The notes below the pieces were generated by a model. That model did not search any database and had not been told where the DNA came from. It saw only the letters and a program-made list of their open reading frames with translations. Of a stretch of 64,000 bases of DNA, positions 49,917 through 58,811 are shown piece by piece. The translations under genes and the position numbers were made by a program. The stretch lies in contig NZ_CP031307.1 in NCBI RefSeq assembly GCF_004799645.1, forward strand, positions 1 to 64,000, given 5' to 3'. This DNA is from Natronorubrum bangense. Its GTDB lineage: Archaea; Halobacteriota; Halobacteria; Halobacteriales; Natrialbaceae. Every line of letters starts with the position of its first letter. Positions within the stretch are counted from its first letter, which is position 1.

Positions 49917-50900
49917 ATGCATCTTGGCCTGGTGATCCCACGAACTGGCGCACACGACCCGACCGATCTCGCGATCGATGCGGAACAACAGGGGTATGAC
50001 TCCGTCTGGATGGGGGAGCTCTGGGGGACGAGCTCCGTCGTCAAGCTCGCCGAAATCGCGGCGCTGACCGACAAGGTCGAGATCGGGACGGCCATCGTGA
50101 ACGTCTTTTCACGGACACCGGCTGTGCTCGCGATGACAGCGGCGACGCTCGATCAGGTGTCGGATGGCCGCGCGTCGTTCGGCGTCGGAACGAGTACGCC
50201 GACGGCTGTCGAAAACATCCACGGGATGACGTTCGAACAGCCAGTTCGTCGCTCTCACGAGACGATCGAGATCATTACGAAAATCCTGCGAGACGACGAG
50301 CGAGTCGACTACGACGGCGAACTGCTCAGCGTCACCGGGGTCCCGCCAGTAAACGCCGACGTTCCAGTCTATCACGCGGCGCTCGGCCCGGCCAACCGAC
50401 GCGTCGTCGGGCGACTCTGTGACGGCTGGATGCCCCACAACATCCCGTTTTCCGAACTCGAGAGCGCCTTCGAGGTCGTCGAGCGAACGGCTCGTGAGTC
50501 CGATCGTGATCCGGACGAGATTACGATCGCACCATACGTTCCAGCGGCGGTGAGCGATGACGAGTCTGAAGCCTACGACGCCGTTCGTGGCCATATCGCC
50601 TACTACGTCGGCAGTGGCGAAGGTTACCAGAACGCGGTCGCAACCCAGTTCCCTGACCGAGCAGAACGCATCGCCGAGGCGTGGCAAGCGGGCGACAGGG
50701 GGGAAGCAACCGGGCTCGTGACGGACGAGATGGTACACGACCTTGGTGTCGCCGGGACGCCAGACGCTGCACGCGAACAGCTCTACGAGCTAACCGCCGA
50801 GACTGCGATCGATCGGCCGCTGGTGACGATTCCAGAACAGGCTGCCGACGAGCTAGCCGAGGGGACGATCGAAGCGCTGGCTCCGGTGTCAGACTCGTAA
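49917..50900 (+). CDS. LLM-class flavin/F420-dependent oxidoreductase
   Basis: A 327-residue luciferase-like TIM barrel. MHLGLVIPRTGAHDPTDLAIDAEQQGYDSVWMGE (about 1-34), TAIVNVFSRTPAVLAMTAATLDQVSDGRASFGVGTSTP (about 61-98) and FEQPVRRSHETIEIITKIL (about 105-123) are typical of the methylene-tetrahydromethanopterin reductase-like group. The cofactor is F420 or FMN. The substrate is not known. Its promoter carries a perfect palindrome and an IclR regulator gene converges on it, suggesting substrate-induced expression. Confidence 0.87.
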   Translation: MHLGLVIPRTGAHDPTDLAIDAEQQGYDSVWMGELWGTSSVVKLAEIAALTDKVEIGTAIVNVFSRTPAVLAMTAATLDQVSDGRASFGVGTSTPTAVENIHGMTFEQPVRRSHETIEIITKILRDDERVDYDGELLSVTGVPPVNADVPVYHAALGPANRRVVGRLCDGWMPHNIPFSELESAFEVVERTARESDRDPDEITIAPYVPAAVSDDESEAYDAVRGHIAYYVGSGEGYQNAVATQFPDRAERIAEAWQAGDRGEATGLVTDEMVHDLGVAGTPDAAREQLYELTAETAIDRPLVTIPEQAADELAEGTIEALAPVSDS

Positions 50901-50942
50901 CCGACTGCACGGTCAGTCTCGAACCAGATCCGGTTCGGTCGG

Positions 50943-51695
50943 CTACACGTAGTCCAGATTCACCTGCGTCACGTTTGCTGCTCGCTTGACGACATCTGCA
51001 ATTTCGTTGCGGCGCGTCTCGTTGATCCGACTCTGTGGCCCACAGACACAGATCGATCCACGGACCTGATCGCTCTTGTCGAGTATCGGCGCTGCGATAC
51101 AGACCATTCCTGCGATGCGTTCGCCTTCGTCGACCGCATACCCCGCTTGGCGAATCGACTCGAGTTGCTCGAACAGGACATCGGAATCAGTGATGGTCTG
51201 TGACGTCACTGCAACGAGACCATGTCGATCGATGATCTCATCGACTCGCTCAGCGGGCATGTGCGCGAGCATCGCCTTTCCCGGAGCAGTGGCATGGAGC
51301 GGCATCCGAGCACCAGGATACGCAAAGAGATTGACTGCGTCGGGTCCTTCCTGAACCGCGAGGATCACTGCCTGGTCGTCTTCCTCGATAAGGAGGGTTG
51401 CGTGTTCACCGGTCTCTTCGGCGACGTCCTCGAGTTCGTCACGGACCGCTTTGAAAACCTCTAGCCGGTGTCGATGCCGGTGGCCAACCTCGAGAAATCG
51501 CGTCGTCGTCTGATACTCTTTGTTTTCCATGGTCACGTATCCCGTCGCGACGAGTGCTTGCAGGTAGTCGTGAACGGTACTGACGGGCATATCGAGCCGG
51601 TCAGCGAGTTCCGAGACTCCACCGCCGCCGTTTTCTGCGAGCTCATCGACGAGCCTGAAGGCCCGTTCGACCGACCGATTGGGTGTCCTAGTCAT
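50943..51695 (-). CDS. IclR-family transcriptional regulator
   Basis: A 250-residue IclR protein. The winged helix is SVERAFRLVDELAENGGGGVSELADRLDMPVSTVHDYLQALVATGYV (about 7-53). The ligand-binding domain (about 75-245) contains VAEETGEHATLLIEEDDQAVIL (about 92-113), LHATAPGKAMLAHMP (about 133-147) and a Cys-rich end (MVCIAAPILDKSDQVRGSICVCGP). IclR regulators sense small acids or aromatics and control catabolic genes. It may regulate the convergent LLM oxidoreductase through the palindrome at 49885, or the acyl-CoA gene region (inference). Confidence 0.9.
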   Translation of the reverse strand: MTRTPNRSVERAFRLVDELAENGGGGVSELADRLDMPVSTVHDYLQALVATGYVTMENKEYQTTTRFLEVGHRHRHRLEVFKAVRDELEDVAEETGEHATLLIEEDDQAVILAVQEGPDAVNLFAYPGARMPLHATAPGKAMLAHMPAERVDEIIDRHGLVAVTSQTITDSDVLFEQLESIRQAGYAVDEGERIAGMVCIAAPILDKSDQVRGSICVCGPQSRINETRRNEIADVVKRAANVTQVNLDYV

Positions 51696-52362
51696 AGACA
51701 GACCTACGTTCGAAGGCTACAGAAAACTTTCGGCTTGTCCGGATAGCCTTTCGAGAAGAGTCTGAAAGTGACATAAACATTTGTGAGATTCTTTCGGGAA
51801 CTATACACTGGAACAGGAAGAGAGACGGTAAAAGAGTTCAGAAATAATAGCTTTGGTCGAAGTTGTGGTATGTTAACATAGTACTGTCGGCTGTCGACCG
51901 TTCCGGGAGAGTCGAATTCCCTTTAGGTGATTATATTGTAGTAACATCCTCTTATTCAGGGACAAATGCACTGGTATAGAACTGATCGTCGAATGTGATG
52001 ATAATCGCTTCGACAGCAGGCCGCAACTGGCGGTTCGTATCCACAATGGTTCTGCGGCCGCTCCAGCGGAACATGTCCGAACAAACTTCCGAAGGAACCG
52101 GAAGATGTTTCAGCCAATCCGGTCCCGGACGGCCGATCGAACGACGGCTGTCTGATCGGTAGGAAGCCAGTCAGTTAGCATGACGTCACTGGGAACCGTG
52201 ATTGACGAGTATCGGCCTGCGATTACAAGCATACTCGTGTAATCAGTTGTCAGGGCTGAACGTCAGATCAATCCATTGCTAGTCCCTCATACATCGACTG
52301 TACGTTCAATTCAATCCGGCCCGGATTCGCCTCCGCAGTACGGGCGTGAGGACCACCGGTGA
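51696..52362. other. Gene-poor region with a palindrome and a gene remnant
   Basis: About 670 bp without an intact gene. It holds a perfect 12-bp palindrome TATGTTAACATA at 51869-51880 in an AT-rich stretch, and a frameshifted coding remnant at 51952-52181 on the minus strand. The remaining sequence towards the SMC-like gene (52200-52362) shows no clear feature. Confidence 0.45.
51952..52181 (-). pseudogene. Frameshifted remnant of an unidentified gene
   Basis: On the minus strand an ATG near 52181 opens MLTDWLPTDQTAVVRSAVRDRIG and stops. In another frame the sequence continues convincingly for about 50 residues as DWLKHLPVPSEVCSDMFRW, then GRRTIVDTNRQLRPAVEA, IIITFDDQFYTSAFVPE and a TAA. 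The joined product would be about 75 residues, acidic and haloarchaeal in style. A single frameshift would explain the break. I do not recognise the family. Confidence 0.35.
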
Positions 52363-54321
52363 TTAGATATCCGTAATCACACCGTGGCCGCCTTCGACTG
52401 CCTGTGCGTCCTCTTCTAACAACGCCACGACGAGATACGGAACGTACGACTCGAAGTACTCGACGAGCGTTGCAATTCGTTCAGCATCGATCGCCTCGAG
52501 CGAGTCCAGAAGCATGACAGGGACCGTTTCGTAGACGTCGTGAACGAGGTATCCGGCCAGCGCGAATACGAGCCCAGTCACTTCCCGTTCGCTCTCACTC
52601 AGGTGGTCGATCGTATCTTCGTAGGCCGCACCGTCGTCGGTGCTTCGAACGATTTTGAGATCGAACGACGATTTCGAGACTTTCCGGCGTCCCTCACGGA
52701 CCTCGCGAGTAGTCCGATCGATCCAGATCCGATCGAGATTCTCATACTGGAGTGTCTCGAGGAGGTTTTCCATGTGCTCGTTGAACGCCTCGACCGCATT
52801 GGCCTCGATCTGATCGATTCGGGTGCGAAGCGTCGTCAGTTCATCAGTAACGTCCTCTCGGCGGGCCTTGAGTCCCTCACGGTCGTCGAGACGGGCCTCG
52901 ATTTCTGCGATTTCGGCTTCGATCTCCTCACGCGTGCGCTCTTTGCGCTCGAGTTCGAACTCGAGTTGGTTGACTTCCTTGTGCTGGTCGAGAACGCCGC
53001 TGTACTCCTCGGTCTCGAGGTCTTCGATCTCGGCCTCGAGCGCATCGATTTCGTCGGCGAGTGTCTCACGCTCTTCGGTCAACGCTTCGATTCGATCGCT
53101 TCGACGGTCGATCTCGCTGTCAATCGACTCGAGTCGCCGCTGGGTCTGTTGATACGCAGTGCGGTTTTCGTTGATGCTGGAGAGTGTCTCTCGCCGATCG
53201 TTGAGATCGGCGCTGATTTCGGATCGCTTCTCGAGTCGTTCCTGGCGTGCGGTTCGGAGCTGTTCGATCGTCGTTTCGATCTGGTCTCGAGCAACTGACG
53301 AGCCACAGGTCCAGCACGTGACTGTCTCGGACTCATCGAGCAACTGATCCGTCAGGGGACCGTCGTCAGTTTCGGTCGTCTCTGCGAGAAACGAATCCGG
53401 CTCCTCGAGGAGTTGTTCGTTGAACTGAATGGTGCTCTGTAGCTGAGAGATCTCTTCGGAGAGGTCAGCTTTGTCGGCCTGAAGTGTCTCGATTTCCGCC
53501 TCGAGCCGGCTGATTTCCGTCTCGTCACCCGTCGAGAGTGACTCGAGTTTGTCCTCGACCCCGTCTCGCTCTTCTTCGAGCGCCTCGATGCTGGCCCGTT
53601 CGGTCTCGATCCGATCGCGAGTGTGTTCGATTTCCGACCGCGTCTCACGCACGTCATCGAGTTTTGCCTCGAGTTCGGACCGTTCCTCTCGGCGCTCTTC
53701 GACGTCGACGTTCGTTTCCTCGAGTTTCTCCTGTGCCGCCTCGAGTTCTGCTTCCAGTGTCTCGATTTCGTCAGTTACGCGTGTCCGCTTTGCCTCGAGG
53801 TCGGGGAGGCGTCCCTCGAGGTCGTCGAGTTCTGCAAGCTGGTCGTCGAGGTCGCGCTTTCGCTGCTCGTGTTGTTCGATCTCCGATTGGATGGCGGCGG
53901 TATCGACCGGCCGCATGATCAGTTCGCGGAGATCATCGCCACGAGCGACGGCCTGTCGCGCCTCGTTGGATTCGAGCAGAAACGCGAACAGATCGGCGAG
54001 TTCCGGGTCCTCGAGGTATGGCTCACCGTCGGTGACAATGGTCCCGTTTCGACGCTCGAGTGTCCGTCGGTAGGTCTCGTCTCCGAATTCGAGCGTTGCA
54101 CTCCCTTCTGCGGCGTCGGCTTTCAGGCTGACCTGATTGCTGCCGAGTGCAGCCATAATCGCCTGTAACAGCGAGGTTCGGTTCGTTGCATTTCGCCCGG
54201 AGAGAACGGTGACACCCTGCCGAAACGACACCGTCGTTTCGTCGATACCACCGATGTTGTTCACCTCGAGCGTTGCCTCCTCTGGGACGTCTCGTTTCTT
54301 TGAGTCCAACTGATGTTCCAT
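52363..54321 (-). CDS. sph: Archaea-specific SMC-related protein
   Basis: A 652-residue ABC/SMC-like ATPase with long coiled coils (about 155-335 and 360-530). Walker A is degenerate: SGRNATNRTSLLQAIMAALG (about 40-59), with Arg replacing the usual Lys, as in archaeal SMC-related proteins. A CWTC zinc-hook-like motif (about 338-341) sits between the coiled-coil arms. The C-terminal ATPase half contains SESEREVTGLVFALAGYLVHD and PVMLLDSLEAIDAERI. In Haloferax the neighbour of this gene is rdfA (cell-shape regulation), and the same pair occurs here. It may link chromosome structure and cell shape. Confidence 0.88.
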   Translation of the reverse strand: MEHQLDSKKRDVPEEATLEVNNIGGIDETTVSFRQGVTVLSGRNATNRTSLLQAIMAALGSNQVSLKADAAEGSATLEFGDETYRRTLERRNGTIVTDGEPYLEDPELADLFAFLLESNEARQAVARGDDLRELIMRPVDTAAIQSEIEQHEQRKRDLDDQLAELDDLEGRLPDLEAKRTRVTDEIETLEAELEAAQEKLEETNVDVEERREERSELEAKLDDVRETRSEIEHTRDRIETERASIEALEEERDGVEDKLESLSTGDETEISRLEAEIETLQADKADLSEEISQLQSTIQFNEQLLEEPDSFLAETTETDDGPLTDQLLDESETVTCWTCGSSVARDQIETTIEQLRTARQERLEKRSEISADLNDRRETLSSINENRTAYQQTQRRLESIDSEIDRRSDRIEALTEERETLADEIDALEAEIEDLETEEYSGVLDQHKEVNQLEFELERKERTREEIEAEIAEIEARLDDREGLKARREDVTDELTTLRTRIDQIEANAVEAFNEHMENLLETLQYENLDRIWIDRTTREVREGRRKVSKSSFDLKIVRSTDDGAAYEDTIDHLSESEREVTGLVFALAGYLVHDVYETVPVMLLDSLEAIDAERIATLVEYFESYVPYLVVALLEEDAQAVEGGHGVITDI

Positions 54322-54428
54322 ATCCCGTTGTTTCAGCTACTGACAGATAGGTATTACCACTCCAGTTCCGGAGGCAGAATACCAGATGGTTTATAAGTCA
54401 GTCCCCAACCGACTGCGGGTTCGGTGTG

Positions 54429-54513
54429 CTACAGTAACACCTGAACCGATGTCCACGCAGATCGCATAGCCATCATTCGATCTGGTGTGCAGTGACGTTC
54501 AGTGGCTGTTATA
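54429..54513. repeat. 85-bp palindromic element, copy D
   Basis: Left CTACAGTAACACCTGAACCG, centre GATCGCATAGCCATCATTCGATC, right GTTCAGTGGCTGTTATATA. It lies between rdfA and the SMC-related gene, and its right end supplies the rdfA stop codon (TAA on the minus strand at 54509-54511), so the element abuts and slightly overlaps the coding region. Confidence 0.7.
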
Positions 54514-55135
54514 TACAGTCACAGGCGCGCTCGTCGAGGAGGTCCCTGATGGTGTACTCCTGAAAACACTCCTCACACGTCACCGTGATCGAGACGGTCA
54601 CGTTGTACTCTCCGATGTCGAGGATTCCGTTTCGTTTGAGTTGGGCAACGGTGTCTGCCGTGACGGCGGCGGTTCGATTCTGGAGTGCGCCAAGTTTCTC
54701 AGTGCTTCGCTCGAGTCGCTCCTCGTCACTTGGCGTCTCGAGTGACACGTCGAGACAATCCGTCAGATGATTGTAGACCGTCTGGTGGGAGACGAAATCC
54801 GACTCGACCTCCTCGATTGGGACACCATCGCGTTCGAGTTCAGTACGGGTCTGCACCTGTGTTCCGCTACTGACGTCGTCATCCGTGAGTAGCCGGTACG
54901 TGTTTTCGACTTCGCCTTCTTTGACAGTGATCGCTGCCTCCTCGAGTGCCGCCTCGAGAATGCGCTGATTGAGATACGTTGCGAGTTCACGGGTACTGTA
55001 CTGTTCAGCAGCCTCACCGGTCCAGTATGCAGCGAGGTCGTCGTCGAGCGTCGACAGTTCATATCTGTCCGCAACCCGTCCGATTTTACATCCACACGAA
55101 CGGTCAGATTCCGGTTCGTGATCCTGATTGGCCAT
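54509..55135 (-). CDS. rdfA: Rod-determining factor RdfA
   Basis: A 208-residue protein. SCGCKIGRVADRYELSTLDDDLAAYWTGEAAEQYSTRELATYLNQRILEAAL (about 14-64) is the recognisable N-terminal domain, with a CGC motif. The C-terminus carries CEECFQEYTIRDLLDERACDC, another Cys cluster (zinc binding likely). RdfA promotes rod-shaped cells in Haloferax volcanii and is encoded beside an SMC-related protein, as here. The start at 55135 is supported by a TATA box 26 nt upstream. The stop lies inside an interspersed palindromic element, so the last residues (CDCI) may be altered by its insertion. Confidence 0.88.
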   Translation of the reverse strand: MANQDHEPESDRSCGCKIGRVADRYELSTLDDDLAAYWTGEAAEQYSTRELATYLNQRILEAALEEAAITVKEGEVENTYRLLTDDDVSSGTQVQTRTELERDGVPIEEVESDFVSHQTVYNHLTDCLDVSLETPSDEERLERSTEKLGALQNRTAAVTADTVAQLKRNGILDIGEYNVTVSITVTCEECFQEYTIRDLLDERACDCI

Positions 55136-55584
55136 GGTCATAATAACTGTATCACCTATAAAAAGCACTTCGGGTGGCACGTGGCTGATCAGCTATCGGT
55201 TTGTGTATTCGCTTCTATATACCTCTTTTTCTGATTGGTACTACAATTGATCTTTCGGAGGCACGTCCCAATCGGGTTTAGAAACGGTTGTAACGACAGA
55301 AAGTCAGAGTGATGAATCAGATAGCTATTGGGTATATGTGCACTGTTACGACGTTACGGTGTCCCTCAAAGTCGTTCTATGACTGACAGACAGAATCAAC
55401 CAAATGTATTACTAAACCCTGATTATTCTTCTATCGTATACTTTGGACGGTACATCGGTACTCGACCTTGGCTGGATAGCCGACCGACAGACCAGCCTCG
55501 AGACGAGCGACACATCGTCGTGTGTTCGGACCCCCACTCGAGGTGAACGAAATCGGTTTACCCACCCCACGGTTAGACCAGCCA
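55136..55584. other. Divergent promoter region between rdfA and the XPB helicase
   Basis: A 450-bp space with AT-rich stretches (about 55150-55240) and no intact gene. Apart from the rdfA TATA box nothing is clear; a TTTA element 26-29 nt before GTG 55585 may serve the helicase gene. Confidence 0.4.
55157..55165 (-). promoter_or_regulatory. TATA box of rdfA
   Basis: CTTTTTATA on the minus strand, centred 26 nt from ATG 55135. It favours that codon as a leaderless start over ATG 55141. Confidence 0.6.
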
Positions 55585-57501
55585 GTGACCGACGAACGTT
55601 CCCCGGATGCATCTGGTGACGATCAACAGCCCGGCGTGACAGCCAACGGCGAGACGACAAGTGATGCTGAGGGCAAACAGCAACTGACGCTCGCATCGTT
55701 CCACGACGCGTGCCAGCAGGCGGGACGGCCCGTTCTCACCGCGGCATCCGTTGCGCAAACGCTCGAGATACCCCACGAAGCGGCCAGCGAAGCGCTTGAG
55801 GCGCTCGCAGACCACGGCGACGTCGAGCGACTCTCCGTCGAGACGGATCCCGTTGTCTGGTACCCGAGCGAACTCGAGGATCTGACCGACCGAGAACGCG
55901 TAGTCGTCTTTCCGAAGCGACGTGAAATTATTGTCGACCGGCCAGATCAGTTCACGCGGGCACAGCTCTCCCAGTTCGCCCACCTTGCAGACGGTAACGG
56001 GGACGACGGCTACCGATACGTCGTCCGTCCGGAGGACATCTGGCAGGCCCCTCACGACAGCTTTACAGCACTCACCCGGACGATGCGACAGGCGCTGGGC
56101 CAGCGATCCGACGCGCTCGAGGAGTGGGTCGAAAGCCAGTGGGACCGCGCTCATCAGTTCCGGCTGGCGACCCACGAAGACGGCTACACGGTGCTCGAGG
56201 CCAAGACACCCGAAGTGATGGGCAACGTCGCCCGGCAGAAACTCGACGAGGAACACGTCCACGCGCCGATCTCTGAGACCGAAGACTGGGTGCGTGAGGG
56301 CGCAGAAGCGGCGATCAAGCGCATCCTCTACGAAGCGGGCTATCCGGTCCAAGACCACCGGGATCTCGAGGCCGGGGAGGCGCTCTCGATCGAACTCGAC
56401 GTACGACTTCGGGACTACCAGCAAACGTGGGTCAACCGATTCGCCGAGGCTGGTGAGGGTGTCTTTGTCGGGCCGCCGGGCAGTGGGAAGACGGTCGCGG
56501 CGATGGGTGCGATGGCCCACGTCGGCGGGGAAACGCTCGTCCTGGTCCCGAGTCGGGATCTCGCGCGCCAGTGGGCCGAGTCGATTGCAGAGCACACCTC
56601 CCTCGATCCCCACCAGATCGGGCAGTACCACGGTGGCCGAAAGGAGGTCCGCCCGGTCACGATCGCGACCTACCAGATCGCCGGGATGGATCGCCATCGA
56701 TCGCTGTTCGACGACCGCGAGTGGGGACTGGTCGTCTTCGACGAGTGCCAGCACGTCCCCTCGGACGTGTATCGGCGGAGCACGCACCTGCAGTCTCGTC
56801 ATCGACTCGGCCTCTCTGCCAGCCCGATCCGGGAGGACGACCGCCAGACCGAGATCTTCACGCTCGTCGGCCCACCGATCGGCACCGACTGGGAGGCGCT
56901 GTTCGAGGCCGGCTTCGTCGCCGAACCGGAACTCGAGATCCGCTACGTTCCGTGGGGTGACGACGAGCAACGAAACGCCTACGTCTCAGCCGATGGTCGC
57001 GAAAAGTACCGCATCGCCGCGAAAAACCGCGGAAAGATCGACGACGTCCGATATCTGCTCTCGGCCCACCCCGACTCGAAAGCGATCGTCTTCGTCGACT
57101 ATCTCGAGCAGGGCCGCGACCTCGCAGCCGCACTCGACGTGCCGTTTCTTAGCGGCGAGACGCCCCACCACGAGCGACGCCGGCTGCTCGAGGAGTTCCG
57201 ACGAAACGAGCGCGATCTGCTAGTCATCTCCCGCGTCGGCGACGAGGGAATCGACCTGCCGACGGCCGACCTCGCGATTATCGCCTCAGGACTGGGGGGC
57301 TCGCGACGGCAGGGAACCCAGCGAGCCGGCCGAACGATGCGGCCAGCCGGTGGCGCGCTCGTGTACGTGCTCGCGACCTACGGCACACGCGAGGAGGACT
57401 TTGCCCGAAAACAGCTCCAGCATCTCGGTCGCAAGGGGATGACGATCCGCGAGCAGACGGTCGAACGTAGTCGCGAAACCGACAGCAGCGACGACGAGTA
57501 A
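55585..57501 (+). CDS. rad25: XPB/Rad25-type DEAD/DEAH-box helicase
   Basis: A 638-residue helicase from GTG 55585. After an acidic leader and an N-terminal winged helix (about 60-90, VLTAASVAQTLEIPHEAASEALEAL), the helicase core begins at about 300: motif I FVGPPGSGKTVAAM (about 311-324), Ia TLVLVPSRDLARQW, II VFDECQHV (DECQ, about 410), III LSASP, and C-terminal domain with FLSGETPHH, ISRVGDEGIDLPTADLAI and QRAGRTMRP (VI). XPB-type helicases act in DNA repair and transcription. A GTG at 55522 would add 21 residues; 55585 was chosen because of the TTTA element upstream. Confidence 0.9.
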   Translation: MTDERSPDASGDDQQPGVTANGETTSDAEGKQQLTLASFHDACQQAGRPVLTAASVAQTLEIPHEAASEALEALADHGDVERLSVETDPVVWYPSELEDLTDRERVVVFPKRREIIVDRPDQFTRAQLSQFAHLADGNGDDGYRYVVRPEDIWQAPHDSFTALTRTMRQALGQRSDALEEWVESQWDRAHQFRLATHEDGYTVLEAKTPEVMGNVARQKLDEEHVHAPISETEDWVREGAEAAIKRILYEAGYPVQDHRDLEAGEALSIELDVRLRDYQQTWVNRFAEAGEGVFVGPPGSGKTVAAMGAMAHVGGETLVLVPSRDLARQWAESIAEHTSLDPHQIGQYHGGRKEVRPVTIATYQIAGMDRHRSLFDDREWGLVVFDECQHVPSDVYRRSTHLQSRHRLGLSASPIREDDRQTEIFTLVGPPIGTDWEALFEAGFVAEPELEIRYVPWGDDEQRNAYVSADGREKYRIAAKNRGKIDDVRYLLSAHPDSKAIVFVDYLEQGRDLAAALDVPFLSGETPHHERRRLLEEFRRNERDLLVISRVGDEGIDLPTADLAIIASGLGGSRRQGTQRAGRTMRPAGGALVYVLATYGTREEDFARKQLQHLGRKGMTIREQTVERSRETDSSDDE

Positions 57502-57511
57502 CGCAACCGGG

Positions 57512-57949
57512 TTATTCGTCGCGGGCCTCGAGCAGCTCCTCGATCAAGCCGTCAGTGTCGTCAGCCGCGAGCCGGAAGACCGCGTCGTAAAACTCTCGAC
57601 CGGTCAGATCGCGAACGTCGTGGCTGGTTCGCAACTGGGCGTCGACCAGCGCCCGCGCGTCTTCTAACTCCTCGATCGTCTCGGGACGGACGTACACCGT
57701 CTTCTTCTCCGTCGCGTCGAACGGAAACGCGGTGGGGTCGTCGGCGTCGGCCGACTCGACGTCGGAGCCGTCGTCGGACGACTCGGTGTCGGTCACCGTC
57801 TCGTCGGCGGTTGAATCGTATTCGACCGTCGTTGCACTCGAGTCGCCATCGGCCGATTCGGCGTCGCTTGTCGATTCGTCAGCGGAATCGTCTGAGTCGT
57901 CCTCATCGACAGCCTCACTGAGCCCAGCAAACCGATTATCCTCAGGCAT
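57512..57949 (-). CDS. Acidic ParA partner with a C-terminal ribbon-helix-helix-like domain
   Basis: A 145-residue protein. The first 80 residues are an acidic Asp/Ser/Glu-rich disordered region. The C-terminal 60 residues read KKTVYVRPETIEELEDARALVDAQLR and DLTGREFYDAVFRLAADDTDGLIEELLEARDE: a strand followed by two helices, consistent with an RHH-like DNA-binding domain. Its ATG overlaps the parA stop by 8 nt, so it is the second gene of a partition-type operon, in the position of a ParB/centromere-binding protein. Binding of the nearby 9-bp array is inferred, not known. Confidence 0.7.
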   Translation of the reverse strand: MPEDNRFAGLSEAVDEDDSDDSADESTSDAESADGDSSATTVEYDSTADETVTDTESSDDGSDVESADADDPTAFPFDATEKKTVYVRPETIEELEDARALVDAQLRTSHDVRDLTGREFYDAVFRLAADDTDGLIEELLEARDE

Positions 57950-58775
57950 CGGCGACACCTCCACGCTCGACGATCGCTGCCAGTTCGTCGAGTCGCTCAA
58001 GCATGTCGTTGTCCGGGTCGTACGCCGCGAGCGGCACGCCCTCGCGCCACGCCCGTTTGAACGCGATCCGCTCGCGGAGGCCGGGGCCGGGCGAATCAGG
58101 ATCATCGAAGTGGTCCGACTGCGCAAACGACGGGAGGAACTCACCGAACTGGGAGTCTTCCAGGTCGCCGATGATGCGCTTTTCTTCGTTGTCGCCAGCG
58201 AGCGAGTTCGGTACGATCGCGAGAATGTCAAGATCGATCTCCTTGCGAATTGGGCCGATCTGCTGGGTGTACATACGCTCGAAGCCGCTGACACTGGGTT
58301 CGCTCATCCGCAACGGGACGATGACGTTCTGGGTCGAAATCAGAGAGGCATCAGCGAGCGGGCCGAGGTTCGGTGGCGAGTCGACGACGACGTAGTCGTA
58401 CTCGTCGCCCAACACTGGGTCGACGATTTCGTTTCTGATCCACAGCTCACCGAATGTCGCACTCCGAATGCTGTTCTCGACGCTATCTAAGTCCTCGTGG
58501 GCCGGCAACACGTCGAAGGCGTCGGTCGAGCGGATCACGTCCTCGAGGGTCGTCTCCGAGCCGTCTTCCAAGACGTCGCCGAGGTGGACGTCGCTCGTGT
58601 AGGCCTCACTCAGACCGACACCTTCGGTGGCGTTGCCCTGCTGATCTAAGTCGACGAGCAGGACGTCGTTGTCTCGGTTGGCGAGTCGTTCCGCGAGATT
58701 GATCGCGAGGGTCGTTTTGCCGACGCCGCCTTTCTGCAGGGCGACGCTGACGGCGCGTGGGGTCTGTGTTGTCAT
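57942..58775 (-). CDS. parA: ParA-family partition ATPase
   Basis: A 277-residue ParA/MinD-type ATPase. The deviant Walker A is SVALQKGGVGKTTLAINLAERL (about 9-30; GGVGKTT), followed by VLLVDLDQQGNATEGVGL (about 39-56) and YDYVVVDSPPNLGPLADASLI (about 127-147). It would separate DNA molecules or position cargo by ATP-driven gradients. ATG 58775 fits the family; the frame stays open to 59024 through the 9-bp repeat array, giving a repetitive TVY-type translation that is most likely not protein. The divergent neighbour across the array is a HerA-like ATPase gene. Confidence 0.9.
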   Translation of the reverse strand: MTTQTPRAVSVALQKGGVGKTTLAINLAERLANRDNDVLLVDLDQQGNATEGVGLSEAYTSDVHLGDVLEDGSETTLEDVIRSTDAFDVLPAHEDLDSVENSIRSATFGELWIRNEIVDPVLGDEYDYVVVDSPPNLGPLADASLISTQNVIVPLRMSEPSVSGFERMYTQQIGPIRKEIDLDILAIVPNSLAGDNEEKRIIGDLEDSQFGEFLPSFAQSDHFDDPDSPGPGLRERIAFKRAWREGVPLAAYDPDNDMLERLDELAAIVERGGVADA

Positions 58776-58811
58776 TTGTAAGAACACCGCAGTCGCCACA
58801 GCAACCGCTTT

